A stretch of DNA of 64,000 nucleotides from Microvirga terrestris (GTDB taxonomy: Bacteria > Pseudomonadota > Alphaproteobacteria > Rhizobiales > Beijerinckiaceae), in assembly GCF_015694425.1 (NCBI RefSeq), contig NZ_JADQDN010000007.1, forward strand, positions 62,001 to 126,000, read 5' to 3'. Both the position numbers and the translations under genes were made by a program. Under the pieces are notes generated by a model. It searched no databases, was not told where the DNA came from, and saw only the letters and a list, made by a program, of their open reading frames with translations. Below, piece by piece: positions 47,668-56,689 of this stretch (its first letter is position 1; each line of letters begins with the position of its first letter).

Positions 47668-49392
47668 ATGAGCAAAAAGCCTGGCGAGACCATCGTAGCA
47701 CAAGCTCTCCGTCAATGCCGGACTCACTTCGCTTATGCGCTTGGCTTCAACGTTTTCATCAACATCCTGCTGCTGGCCTATCCGATCTTCATGATTCAGG
47801 TCTACGAGCGGGTGCTCAGTTCGCGCAGCATCGAGACGCTGATCGTCCTCAGCACCGGCCTGGTCATCGCTCTCGCCTTCAAGGCCGTGTTCCAATGGGC
47901 CAGGGGAGCGCTGTTCGTCCGTGCCGCGGTGCGGCTGGACCGGCTGCTTGCGGACCGGGTTCTAACAGCCCTGATCGAGCGCAATTCCGGTGGAACGTCA
48001 TCGGAGGGCAGCCAAGCCCTTCGGGATCTCGATGCCTTCCGGCAGTTTGCAACCGGCAAGGGGGTGCTGGCTGCAATCGACGCCCCCTGGGCCATCCTCT
48101 TCACGGGCGTGCTGCTGATCCTTGATGTTCAAGTCGGCCTGGTCGCTCTTGCCTGCATCCTTCTCATGGCCGTGGCGACGATCGCCAATACGGCTCTCAC
48201 GAAGCGAGCCATTGCCGAGACTTCGCAATACACCAACAGGTCTTATGGATTTGTCGAGGCGAACCTGCGCGGCTCCGAAGCCATCGTCGCCATGGGCATG
48301 GTCGGATCGGTTGTCGGTAAGTGGCGCGATCTGAGGAACCCCGGCCTCGACACTCAGGTGAGGACCAGCCAGGTCGGCGTGCTTTTCAACGCAGTTCTGG
48401 GCTCGGCACGCATTCTTGTCCAAGCGATCATCATGATGGCCGGTGTGATCGAGATCCTCTACAGCGACGCGCCGACAGGGATGCTGTTTGCAGCTCTAAT
48501 CGTGGCCGGCTTTGCCATGAAGCCCATCGATCAGCTGGTCGCCGCCTGGGATGACTACATTCCCGCCCGCCAGGCGCTGAAACGTATCGAGGCGTTGCTC
48601 TCGGAGACACCGCGGTCGCGTGCCGGCACGGCCCTGCCAAAACCGCAGGGGAATCTGACCTGCTACAATCTCTATTACATCCCCCCCGGCGGCGAGCAGC
48701 CGATCCTGTCGAACGTCAACCTCGCAATCACCCCGGGAGAGTCGCTCGGTCTCATCGGCCTCAACGGGTCCGGCAAGACGACGCTGGCGCGCCTGCTCGT
48801 CGGCAACCTTAAGCCGACGCGCGGTCAACTGCGCCTTGATGGGGTCGAGCTCTGGTCGGCCAGCCGCGAGGATATCGGCCGCCACATCGGTTATCTGCCG
48901 CAGAACATCTCTATCCTGAGCGGCACGGTGGCGGAAAACATTGGCCGTTTCGGCAAGCTGAGCGACCAGGAGATTGTCGAGGCGGCCAAGGCCGCGGGTG
49001 TGCACGACCTGATCCTGCGCCTGCCGAAGGGCTATGATACGGAGATCGGCGAGAACGGGCATCCGCTGTCCGGCGGCCAGCGGCAGCTGATTGCCCTGGC
49101 GCGCGCCATCGCCGGATCGCCCGCTCTGGTGATCCTGGATGAGCCGAACTCCAATCTCGACGGTCAGGCGGAGGAAGCGCTGGTCGCGTGTATCGCGGGC
49201 CTCAAGCAGCGTGGCATCTCCTGCGTTCTGATCACCCACCGCCCGACGCTCGTGCGCGATCTCGACCATGCGGTCGTCCTGAAGGACGGCCATGTGGTCA
49301 GCGCGGGCGCGACGGACAATGTCTTCAAGCGCCTCGGCCGCCCAGTGGTCGTCAGGAACGCCTCCGGCAACGGAGAGGAAATGGCACAATGA
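47668..49392 (+). CDS. Type I secretion ABC transporter (PrtD/HlyB-like, fused permease-ATPase)
   Basis: 574 residues from ATG 47668; the frame is open further upstream inside the preceding gene. About six membrane segments (FNVFINILLLAYPIFMIQVY is the first) precede an ATPase with Walker A GLNGSGKTT, signature LSGGQRQLIALARAI and Walker B LVILDEPNSNLD. There is no N-terminal peptidase domain, as expected for the PrtD group that exports RTX proteins. It overlaps the HlyD-type gene by four bases. Confidence 0.93.
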   Translation: MSKKPGETIVAQALRQCRTHFAYALGFNVFINILLLAYPIFMIQVYERVLSSRSIETLIVLSTGLVIALAFKAVFQWARGALFVRAAVRLDRLLADRVLTALIERNSGGTSSEGSQALRDLDAFRQFATGKGVLAAIDAPWAILFTGVLLILDVQVGLVALACILLMAVATIANTALTKRAIAETSQYTNRSYGFVEANLRGSEAIVAMGMVGSVVGKWRDLRNPGLDTQVRTSQVGVLFNAVLGSARILVQAIIMMAGVIEILYSDAPTGMLFAALIVAGFAMKPIDQLVAAWDDYIPARQALKRIEALLSETPRSRAGTALPKPQGNLTCYNLYYIPPGGEQPILSNVNLAITPGESLGLIGLNGSGKTTLARLLVGNLKPTRGQLRLDGVELWSASREDIGRHIGYLPQNISILSGTVAENIGRFGKLSDQEIVEAAKAAGVHDLILRLPKGYDTEIGENGHPLSGGQRQLIALARAIAGSPALVILDEPNSNLDGQAEEALVACIAGLKQRGISCVLITHRPTLVRDLDHAVVLKDGHVVSAGATDNVFKRLGRPVVVRNASGNGEEMAQ

Positions 49393-50717
49393 GCATGGCA
49401 TCCACCTTGTCGAGCGGCAGCACGATCGGCACGAGCTTCGATTCGCCACGCGCGCCGCTTCTCGTCGGCGGCATCGCGGCCGTGCTGATGATCCTGGTCT
49501 TCGGCGTCTGGGCTTCGATGATGTCGGTGGCCGGCGGTGCGGTCGCCAACGGCAAGGTCGCTCTTGAGGGCAACCGCAAGGCGCTGCAGCACCGCGAAGG
49601 CGGTACGGTCAAGGCGATCCTCGTGCGCGAGGGACAGCGCGTTGAAAAGGGTCAGGCCCTGATCGAGCTCAACCCCACGGACCTGCAGGCCGAGGTGGCG
49701 ATCCTGGACAGCACGCGCTTGGCCACCATGGTGCGTCTGGCCCGCTTGCGGACCGAGGTCCGCAACGACAGCCAAATCCTCTGGCCTGCCGACGTGAGCG
49801 CTTTGCGCAGTCAGGTTCAGGCCCGCTCCATTGTCGATCAGGAAACCGCGGTCTTCGAGGCGCGGCTCACCGCCTATCGCGGTAACATCAACCTGCTCCA
49901 GCAACAGATCGATGGCCGCGAGCGCCAGATTGCCGGCCTTGAGACGCGTTTGATCGCGACGCAGAGCCAGCTCACCTCGGTCGACCAAGAGCATACCTCG
50001 CTTCTGCCCCTGGTGGAGAAGGGCCTTATCGCCCGGCCGCGCGTGCTCGCACTCGAGCGCACCTCTGCGTCGCTGGCTGCCGACCTTCAGACCATCAGGT
50101 CGCAGATCGATGCGGAACGCAGCAGCATCCAGCAGGCAGAGACGCAGATCGCACAACTCGAGAAGGACCGGCGCGAGGCCGCGGCCAAGGAGATCGCCGA
50201 GATGGAGGCGCGTCTTGCCGAAGTGGCGCCGCGCCTGACATGGGCGAACGAGCGGCTGCAGAACACCACGCTCTTCGCGCCGGAGTCTGGCTATGTCTAT
50301 GGCCTTGCCGTATTCAATTCCGGCGCGGTGGTCACGCCCGGACAGATCGTAATGGAGATCGTGCCCTCCACCGACGCTCTGGTGCTGAGCGTCGAGATCA
50401 GCCCCAAGGATGTGGAGCGGGTGCGCAAGGGTCAGCACGTGACCGTGCATCTCCTGGCCTATTCGCAGCGCTACCAGTCCGTGATCAAGGGTCACCTCGA
50501 CAAGGTCTCACCCGACCGGTTCGACAATCCGCAGACCGGAGCCGCCTTCTACCGCGGCACCGTCAGTATCGAGCCGGGCGAGCTGCGGCGCGCGCAGGTG
50601 GAACTGGTGCCCGGCATGCCGGTCAACGTGGTGATCGAGACGGGCGAGCGCACCATCCTGGAATACCTGCTCGATCCGATCTTCCGGGTGACGGATTACG
50701 CCCTTCGCGAGCGGTGA
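49389..50717 (+). CDS. HlyD/PrtE-family membrane fusion protein of the type I secretion system
   Basis: 442 residues. One membrane segment (about residues 25-47, LLVGGIAAVLMILVFGVWAS) is followed by a biotinyl-lipoyl-like half (VALEGNRKALQHREGGTVKA), a long coiled coil (about residues 95-290) and the returning half with the C-terminal beta domain (VSPDRFDNPQTGAAFYRGTV). It spans the periplasm and connects the ATPase to an outer-membrane TolC-type protein, which is not encoded in the window. Confidence 0.93.
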   Translation: MSMASTLSSGSTIGTSFDSPRAPLLVGGIAAVLMILVFGVWASMMSVAGGAVANGKVALEGNRKALQHREGGTVKAILVREGQRVEKGQALIELNPTDLQAEVAILDSTRLATMVRLARLRTEVRNDSQILWPADVSALRSQVQARSIVDQETAVFEARLTAYRGNINLLQQQIDGRERQIAGLETRLIATQSQLTSVDQEHTSLLPLVEKGLIARPRVLALERTSASLAADLQTIRSQIDAERSSIQQAETQIAQLEKDRREAAAKEIAEMEARLAEVAPRLTWANERLQNTTLFAPESGYVYGLAVFNSGAVVTPGQIVMEIVPSTDALVLSVEISPKDVERVRKGQHVTVHLLAYSQRYQSVIKGHLDKVSPDRFDNPQTGAAFYRGTVSIEPGELRRAQVELVPGMPVNVVIETGERTILEYLLDPIFRVTDYALRER

Positions 50718-50740
50718 TCCCCCAAGACGAGCGACACGAA

Positions 50741-50766
50741 AAGGCGAGTCCCGGCTCGCCTTTTTA
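50741..50766. terminator. Bidirectional rho-independent terminator
   Basis: AAGGCGAG (50741-50748), loop TCCCGG, CTCGCCTT (50755-50762), followed by TTT and preceded by AAA. It ends the secretion operon on the plus strand and overlaps the stop codon of the minus-strand glycosyltransferase gene, which it can also terminate. Confidence 0.85.
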
Positions 50767-51978
50767 TTGCGTCAGGAGATCGAGATAACGCGGGAGGCTG
50801 CGCGTCTTGAAGTCGTAATGCTCCAGCACGGTTTCCCGCGCTCCTTGCGACAGGCGCCGGCGCTGCGCCGGATCGTCGAGCAGCTCACTCAAAATGTCCA
50901 CCAGCGCCTTGCGGTCGAAGAAGCCGGCGGTGCGGCCGTTCTCGCCGTCCCTCAACACCTCGAGAACAGGGCCCGTGGCCGAGCCCAGCATGGTGCAGCC
51001 GCAGGCCATCGCCTCCAGGAAGGACCAGGACAGAACGAAAGGGTAGGTGAGGTAGACGTGCACGGACGAGACCCGCAGCAGGTCGAGATAATCGTCGTAA
51101 GCCAGTTGGCCCACGAAGTGCACGCGACCCCGGTCCAGACCGGCGCCGACCTCTTCGAGCATTGCGCTTTTCCAACTCCCGCCGCCAGGATGGTTCTGGC
51201 CGTAGCTGACCTCCTCCCGGCCCACCAGCACGACCTGCGAGTTCGGACGCCGCTCAAGGATCTCCGGCAGGGCGCGCATGAACACGTGGAAGCCGCGATA
51301 GGGTTCGAGGGAGCGCGACACATAGGTCACCACCTCATCGTCACAGCTCAGTACCCGGCCGTTCGGCAAGGTGAAAGTGGCGGCGGGGTTCGGCGCCACC
51401 TGCGCGGTATCGATCCCTTCGTGGATCACCTCGATCTGCGATCCGATCTGCGGCGGAAACAGGCCGGCCTGCCACCGGGTCGGCGTGACGCAGCGGGAGG
51501 CCGCCGCGAAGGCCATCAGGTTAGTGGTGTTGCGCAGAGGCACCGTGCGTAGATCGCCGCCTCTCACCCTCAGCTCGGGATCGAAATCGAGATCGCTGTT
51601 CTGCACGCGATAGAAGTATTCGAGATAGGCGATGAACCGGGCTTCGGGGAAGATCTCCGGCACGAACAGGGCGTCGCCCCAGCCTGGATGCGCCAGGATC
51701 ACGTCGGGCCTGAAACCCTTATCTTTCAAGGATTGCGCGAGATCCGCCACCGTGCGCCCACGCCGTGCATGCTCGGCGAAATCGAGACCTAACGGAAACA
51801 CCGCCTCGGCCGGCCCGGTCGGATGCCTGTAGCCCCGGTAGGTGATCTGCTCCGCCCCTCCGGACCCGCGCTCCCCTTCACCGATCCCGACAATCCGCCA
51901 CCCCTCCCGCCCCATCAGCTCCTTGGCGAGCCGCTTGAACTGGCCGGGGAAGTTGGGGTGGAGAAGGAGGAGGTTCAT
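50764..51978 (-). CDS. Glycosyltransferase, GT4-like (GT-B fold)
   Basis: 404 residues beginning MNLLLLHPNFPGQFKRLAKE. The C-terminal nucleotide-sugar half has VTYVSRSLEPYRGFHVFMRA, VLVGREEVSYG and the LSWSFLEAMACGCTMLGSATG motif of family 4 enzymes. It transfers a sugar from a nucleotide donor; acceptor unknown. It faces the secretion operon tail to tail and may act on the same surface structures as the glycosyltransferases to its right. Confidence 0.87.
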   Translation of the reverse strand: MNLLLLHPNFPGQFKRLAKELMGREGWRIVGIGEGERGSGGAEQITYRGYRHPTGPAEAVFPLGLDFAEHARRGRTVADLAQSLKDKGFRPDVILAHPGWGDALFVPEIFPEARFIAYLEYFYRVQNSDLDFDPELRVRGGDLRTVPLRNTTNLMAFAAASRCVTPTRWQAGLFPPQIGSQIEVIHEGIDTAQVAPNPAATFTLPNGRVLSCDDEVVTYVSRSLEPYRGFHVFMRALPEILERRPNSQVVLVGREEVSYGQNHPGGGSWKSAMLEEVGAGLDRGRVHFVGQLAYDDYLDLLRVSSVHVYLTYPFVLSWSFLEAMACGCTMLGSATGPVLEVLRDGENGRTAGFFDRKALVDILSELLDDPAQRRRLSQGARETVLEHYDFKTRSLPRYLDLLTQ

Positions 51979-52130
51979 GGGGCAGGGTGTAGCAGATAGG
52001 GGGGTTGAGTGACAACAAAGGGACGTGTAGCAGGCTTATTCTTCAGCTGTTCAGCGTATTCGGATAAATACGTGTGGCTGAGAATTGGTTTTTACAGTAG
52101 CTCAGGCTCTGATCGGGCGGAACGTTTCAG

Positions 52131-53378
52131 ATGGCAATTTCGGGTGTGGTTGACTCACTGATTAGCGATGTGGTGTCCGGTTGGGTGGCATGCGACGGAC
52201 ATACTGACATTCAGGTCGTTGCCACCTTTGATGAGGAGGAGATCACTGTTCCTGCCAACATCCCTAGACGCGATCTTGGCGAGAAGTCGGGGAAGTTTGG
52301 GTTCAGAATTCATCTCCCGCGTTCTGCCGTGCCAAGCGAACTTTTCAACGGTCGGCTCTCTCTACGCGCCGTTCAAAAGGATCAGTCCGTTCCTCTCAAG
52401 ATCTGGGAGCCCTTGAGGCAAGCCGCGAGCTTGGAGAGCATGGATTTCCAAGGCCTCGCTCACGCGGTACGCTTCCTTAGTCCCGAAAATCGTACCGAGT
52501 TCAATAAAATCTTCAGCGAGCCAAAAAGCTGGCAACAACTGAGCGACAAAAAGCAATTGTGCGTAGTCGCCTATGCGCATGATGCTTCTGCATGGTTTCC
52601 GTACTTCTACAGCTACTATACGTCTATCGTAGAACCAAGCTCCATTTTTATCGTGACCCCGAGCCCTCGGAGCTTCGACGATTACACACTCGGCGGCATA
52701 ACCTCGATTGATGGATTCCCTTACGATAATCCCGCCCGTTCTCAGATTATGTCCCGCATCTGTCAGGGGTTGCAGGCCTACTACGAATGGACCTTGCTGT
52801 GTGACGTCGACGAGATCGTTGTTCCTCATCCTGATTCAGAAAAGTCATTTCCCGAGGCTTTGGCTGAGTTGAAGGATGGCGTGTCGATCTCGCGAGGGTT
52901 CGACGTCATTCAGATGGACGGCGAAGCGGACTTCGATTTCTCTCGTCCTGTCCTCGATCAGCGACGGTTCGGTCTCGCCGCGTCGGGGATGTGTAAGCCT
53001 CATCTTGCTCGCGTTCCGGTGCGCTGGAGCATCGGGTATCATTTCACGAACCACAAACCTCAGTTCGAGACTTCCGGCAAAGGCTTCGTGACGCTCCACC
53101 TGAAATGGGCTTGTAACAAGGTCAGAGCAGATGTGGCACGCATTGTTCAGAGAACGAAATACACCGCTTCGAATACTGCGAGCTATGCGCTTGAGAGCGT
53201 CGTGATTGAGAAGCACCCGGCATTAGCTGGCGCTACTCCCAAGATCCTGTCAATCGGTAGTGAGGAGATGAAGGCGTTCGAACGGCAATTCATTGCGAGT
53301 GCACGCTACAGCTCAGAAGAGGATCTTTGGGCTGCTGAGCATTTTGTTAGTTCAACTCTTTTTGAACTGCGGAAGTAG
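52131..53378 (+). CDS. Glycosyltransferase family 2-like protein with an N-terminal beta module
   Basis: 415 residues. Residues 1-65 form a module with a GW-A element (VVSGWVACDGHTDIQVVATF), then RRDL and GKFGFRIHLP, also found inside the protein encoded at 54763. From about residue 140 the chain looks like Glyco_tranf_2_4 enzymes: LCVVAYAHDASAWFPYFYSY and the metal-binding WTLLCDVDEIVVP (DxD). The VTLHLKWACNKVRADVARIV region follows. It probably adds a sugar to a surface glycan. Confidence 0.8.
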   Translation: MAISGVVDSLISDVVSGWVACDGHTDIQVVATFDEEEITVPANIPRRDLGEKSGKFGFRIHLPRSAVPSELFNGRLSLRAVQKDQSVPLKIWEPLRQAASLESMDFQGLAHAVRFLSPENRTEFNKIFSEPKSWQQLSDKKQLCVVAYAHDASAWFPYFYSYYTSIVEPSSIFIVTPSPRSFDDYTLGGITSIDGFPYDNPARSQIMSRICQGLQAYYEWTLLCDVDEIVVPHPDSEKSFPEALAELKDGVSISRGFDVIQMDGEADFDFSRPVLDQRRFGLAASGMCKPHLARVPVRWSIGYHFTNHKPQFETSGKGFVTLHLKWACNKVRADVARIVQRTKYTASNTASYALESVVIEKHPALAGATPKILSIGSEEMKAFERQFIASARYSSEEDLWAAEHFVSSTLFELRK

Positions 53379-53438
53379 CCGAATGCACTACTGGTCCTGC
53401 CCAAATTCAACTTTGCATTACGATCAGAGAGACTTGTA

Positions 53439-54371
53439 GTGAAAAATCTAGTATTCGTAGGGGCAAGAGCCCACGCGTTGCATGGTAATGGTAAAGCTTC
53501 AACCTTTTTCCAGTATGCAGATTCTGTATTTCGTAGTTATGGGATTGACGTCTTTAAATATAAAAACTTCAACGAATTTGAACTGAATATAGATAAGCAT
53601 CGCGACGGCATCGTAACGATGATCTATAATGAGGAAGATGGGATTGAGGAGGCAGAGCAGATTGAGAGAATTTGCATGCAGAATATGCGACGTGCACTCA
53701 TCGTTCATCCTTCTAAGCTCGGGCGTGTGATAGGGGATAAAGCTGCTACGAACACCCTCCTCGCAGATAACGGCATCCGCGTACCTAAGCAAATCAAGAG
53801 CGAGGCTGCCATTGGGCAAGTGTTCTCGAATGATCCACTGGGCTCAGGAAGAACTGTGTCAGTACATGCTCCCGGAGAAAAGTTGAGATTCGATAGATAC
53901 AATACCGAGTTTATTAATACTGTCTATCCCTTCAGAGGGCGTGATTACTACGTCTCACTCAGAGCGATGTGCGTCGGTGGCACTTGTATTGCTATTTATA
54001 CAAGGTGTCGCCCAACTGAAGAGGGAAATCCTTCAGTCCATACTACGAATACGCCTGTCGATCCTGAACTTATAAACTACCTTCATGTACGAGTGGCAAT
54101 CCGCCTACAGGGTAAAATTATTCAGGTGTGCGAGCAGATCGGACAGGTGATCGGTCTCGGCTTCTTCTCTCACGACCTCTTGCCGTGCGCTGATACTGGT
54201 GAAGTGTTCATTTGCGAAACAGGAGTCAAATTTGATGAAGCAACATTGATGAATCGCTTAACCCCAGTTAGGAATTCAGTTGTAATTCAGGATGTATTTA
54301 ATGGTGTAGAAATCAAGAAGTCTGCGCATGAGTTCGTTCGCGCAGCGAATGAAATGGGATTTCTGCGATAA
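53439..54371 (+). CDS. AT-rich orphan, ATP-grasp-like protein
   Basis: 310 residues starting with GTG 53439. The GRVIGDKAATNTLLADNGIR region followed by VPKQI matches the lid and P-loop start of ATP-grasp enzymes, and GEVFICETGVKFDEATLMNR fits the metal-binding end of the fold. So a peptide- or amide-bond-forming ligase is possible, but not certain. The gene is clearly richer in A and T than its neighbours, which suggests recent acquisition. It lies between two glycosyltransferase genes on the same strand. Confidence 0.6.
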   Translation: MKNLVFVGARAHALHGNGKASTFFQYADSVFRSYGIDVFKYKNFNEFELNIDKHRDGIVTMIYNEEDGIEEAEQIERICMQNMRRALIVHPSKLGRVIGDKAATNTLLADNGIRVPKQIKSEAAIGQVFSNDPLGSGRTVSVHAPGEKLRFDRYNTEFINTVYPFRGRDYYVSLRAMCVGGTCIAIYTRCRPTEEGNPSVHTTNTPVDPELINYLHVRVAIRLQGKIIQVCEQIGQVIGLGFFSHDLLPCADTGEVFICETGVKFDEATLMNRLTPVRNSVVIQDVFNGVEIKKSAHEFVRAANEMGFLR

Positions 54372-54762
54372 GATATTTTCGAGAATTTTCTATGGAGGCG
54401 TGAAAATTTAAAATGAAGATCTCAATAGATGATTCTTTTCTATTAATAGAAAAGTCAGCGTCGAATGTGGGCAGATTCTAGCTGTATGTCTTTCAAAGGG
54501 AGGGGACTTCAAAAGCTTGATGCTGGTCTGCGAGAAATTTCGGGAAGTTCTGAGGACAAAGCCGATGCTGCCTAATGGATCGTTCAAAGAAAGAGGATGT
54601 TCAAAATACCTAAGTGGCGGAGATCATATATCGAACCGCGACTTTTCATTCTACGTCGCGCCGCCTGCCAAGCTCCTTATGTTACTTGACGAACAGGCAC
54701 CTCCTCCCGCAAGAAGATAACATACTCATTATACAAGCAAAGCTTAGTCTGGGGCAGTTCCA
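54372..54762. other. AT-rich intergenic region
   Basis: No supported gene. An open frame at 54517-54720 (67 codons) has no ribosome site of note and no recognisable domain. The AT-rich composition continues from the preceding gene, so the acquired segment may end near 54720. Confidence 0.4.
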
Positions 54763-56622
54763 GTGACATCTGCATCCATTTCCGCCGCAGGCAGCGCGCG
54801 CCTTGAGATCGAACGGCTAATCGCCCTGCGAGGAACCTTGAGCGTGGTGCTTCGGGTGCCCGCCGGGGCGGCTGTCGATGGAGTGAGCGGGATCAGGCTC
54901 GCCCAGGGGCGGGCGGCCATTGCGGTTCCGCGTGGCCAATGGATCGAGTTGGGCGCCGCAGACGGCGGGATGGAACGGCCCAAGCCCGTTTTCCGGCCGA
55001 AGCGCGGGAAGAGAATGGCCGCTCCCGTGGAGGCCGAGGCCCCGAAGGCCCGGCGCTTCCTCGCCGGGCTGCCGCGGCCGCTCGCTAGCCGATTTGATCT
55101 GGGCCAAACAGTTGAGGTGTCTCTCGATGCGCCCCGCGCCGGCAAGGCCGTAGCGCTCCATATGGTGAGCATCAGCCCGGACGACCTCGCCGACGGCCTT
55201 GGGGCAGCGCTGGCGCAGGTGCTGCGGGCTTCCGGCGACGAGGGGGGTGCGGGTCTGATCGGTGCCAGGGTTGCTGTACGGCCGCTGGACATTCCCAGAC
55301 TGTGCTGGATTGAGCACCTGGTGCTCTCCGGTACCGGAATTGTGGCCAACGGCTGGCTGGCCAATATTGGCGGCCAGACTGTCCATGCGGCGAGCGCCAA
55401 CTTGGAAACATGGGTTTCTAACGACGCGATCCAGCGGACCGCAAGGCCGGACGTGCATGCGCATCTTCGGGGTGAGAATGCCCTGACGAGCGCTTCCGAC
55501 GAGCACGGCTTCACTTTCGTGATCCCCGCCGCTGTGGAGGGGCAGGATCTCTATTTCGTCGAGGTGTCGCCGGACAGGGCGCAGGTGACGTTTCACGGGC
55601 CACTCGCGGTGAGCGCGAAGCGCGACGACGCCCTTGCCATGAGCATCATCCGGGGCGCTTTCGGCGACATACGCTCCCTGAAGGCGGAGGAGGTGGATCG
55701 CAGCTACCGGCATCTGCTTTCGACCGAAAAAGGCGAGATGAGCGCCCAGGTGTTCGATTTCGGGCCGAAGCTCCCCCAGGACCGGCCGGTTTCCTCGGTG
55801 ATCATCCCATTCTACGGCGATGCCTTCTTCATGAACTGCGTGCATTACCTCCAGCGGGTGCTCGACGACGGCTTCGAGCTGGTGCTGGTGGTGGACGATC
55901 CGCGCATCTGGGCCGAGGTCTATAACGGACTGGCCCTGCGCTCCACGGGCCTGCGGGTTCCCACGCGCCTCCTGCGGAACCTGGCCAATTACGGCTATGG
56001 CGGCGCCAACAACATCGCGGCCAGCCTTTCGCGCGGGGACGTGCTGTTCCTCATGAACTCCGACATCCTGGTCAAGGACCCCGCCGGCCTCGTGAAGGCC
56101 GCGGAGGAAATCCGCGACCGCAAGCGCGCCGGGGGGCGGGAGCTCGTGGTCGGATTCTCCCTGCTCTACGAGGACAACACCATCCAGCATCTCGGGATGA
56201 CCTTCCCGCGCTCGTCCGCCATGGGCAACCTGCTCGTGGCCGACCACCCCATGAAGGGCCTGCCCTTCGACCTCTACGAGGGCGATCCCATCCGCCCGGC
56301 CCAGGCCGTCACGGCGGCCCTCATGGCCCTGTCGAAGAACCTCTTCACGGAACTCGGCGGCTTCGACCTGCGCTACGAGCGCGGCGACTTCGAGGACGCG
56401 GATCTCTGCCTCAGGGCGCGCCAGCGCGGGGCCGAGATCCAGGTCCATGTCCATCCGGGGCTGTACCACCTGGAGCGGCAGTCGATCCCGTCCATGGGAG
56501 ATGCCGATGTCCGGTCCATGGTCACCTACATGAACTGCGCCGAGTTCAACCGGCGCTGGGAGGCGGAGCTGACGAAGCCCAAGCGGGTGTTCAAGGTTTC
56601 CACACCCAGGCAGACGGCATAA
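54763..56622 (+). CDS. Large glycosyltransferase family 2 protein with a beta module
   Basis: 619 residues from GTG 54763. Residues about 180-260 hold the GW-A/RPDV/GFTFVIP module shared with the protein at 52131. From about residue 342 a GT-A catalytic domain follows: VSSVIIPFYGDAFFMNCVHY, YGYGGANNIAASLSRGDVLF with the DxD-like MNSDILV, and the acceptor-side GGFDLRYERGDFEDADLCLR. The first 170 residues are unrecognised. It probably works in cell-surface polysaccharide or glycoprotein synthesis. Confidence 0.82.
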   Translation: MTSASISAAGSARLEIERLIALRGTLSVVLRVPAGAAVDGVSGIRLAQGRAAIAVPRGQWIELGAADGGMERPKPVFRPKRGKRMAAPVEAEAPKARRFLAGLPRPLASRFDLGQTVEVSLDAPRAGKAVALHMVSISPDDLADGLGAALAQVLRASGDEGGAGLIGARVAVRPLDIPRLCWIEHLVLSGTGIVANGWLANIGGQTVHAASANLETWVSNDAIQRTARPDVHAHLRGENALTSASDEHGFTFVIPAAVEGQDLYFVEVSPDRAQVTFHGPLAVSAKRDDALAMSIIRGAFGDIRSLKAEEVDRSYRHLLSTEKGEMSAQVFDFGPKLPQDRPVSSVIIPFYGDAFFMNCVHYLQRVLDDGFELVLVVDDPRIWAEVYNGLALRSTGLRVPTRLLRNLANYGYGGANNIAASLSRGDVLFLMNSDILVKDPAGLVKAAEEIRDRKRAGGRELVVGFSLLYEDNTIQHLGMTFPRSSAMGNLLVADHPMKGLPFDLYEGDPIRPAQAVTAALMALSKNLFTELGGFDLRYERGDFEDADLCLRARQRGAEIQVHVHPGLYHLERQSIPSMGDADVRSMVTYMNCAEFNRRWEAELTKPKRVFKVSTPRQTA

Positions 56623-56689
56623 CCGGCATCAACCCGAACGGCGCGTGCGGGGCGCGCCGGCTACCAATCGATCAGATAGGTTCTCTCAC

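Noticed and set aside
54517..54720. 67-codon open frame in AT-rich DNA
   Set aside because: No domain and poor translation signals.
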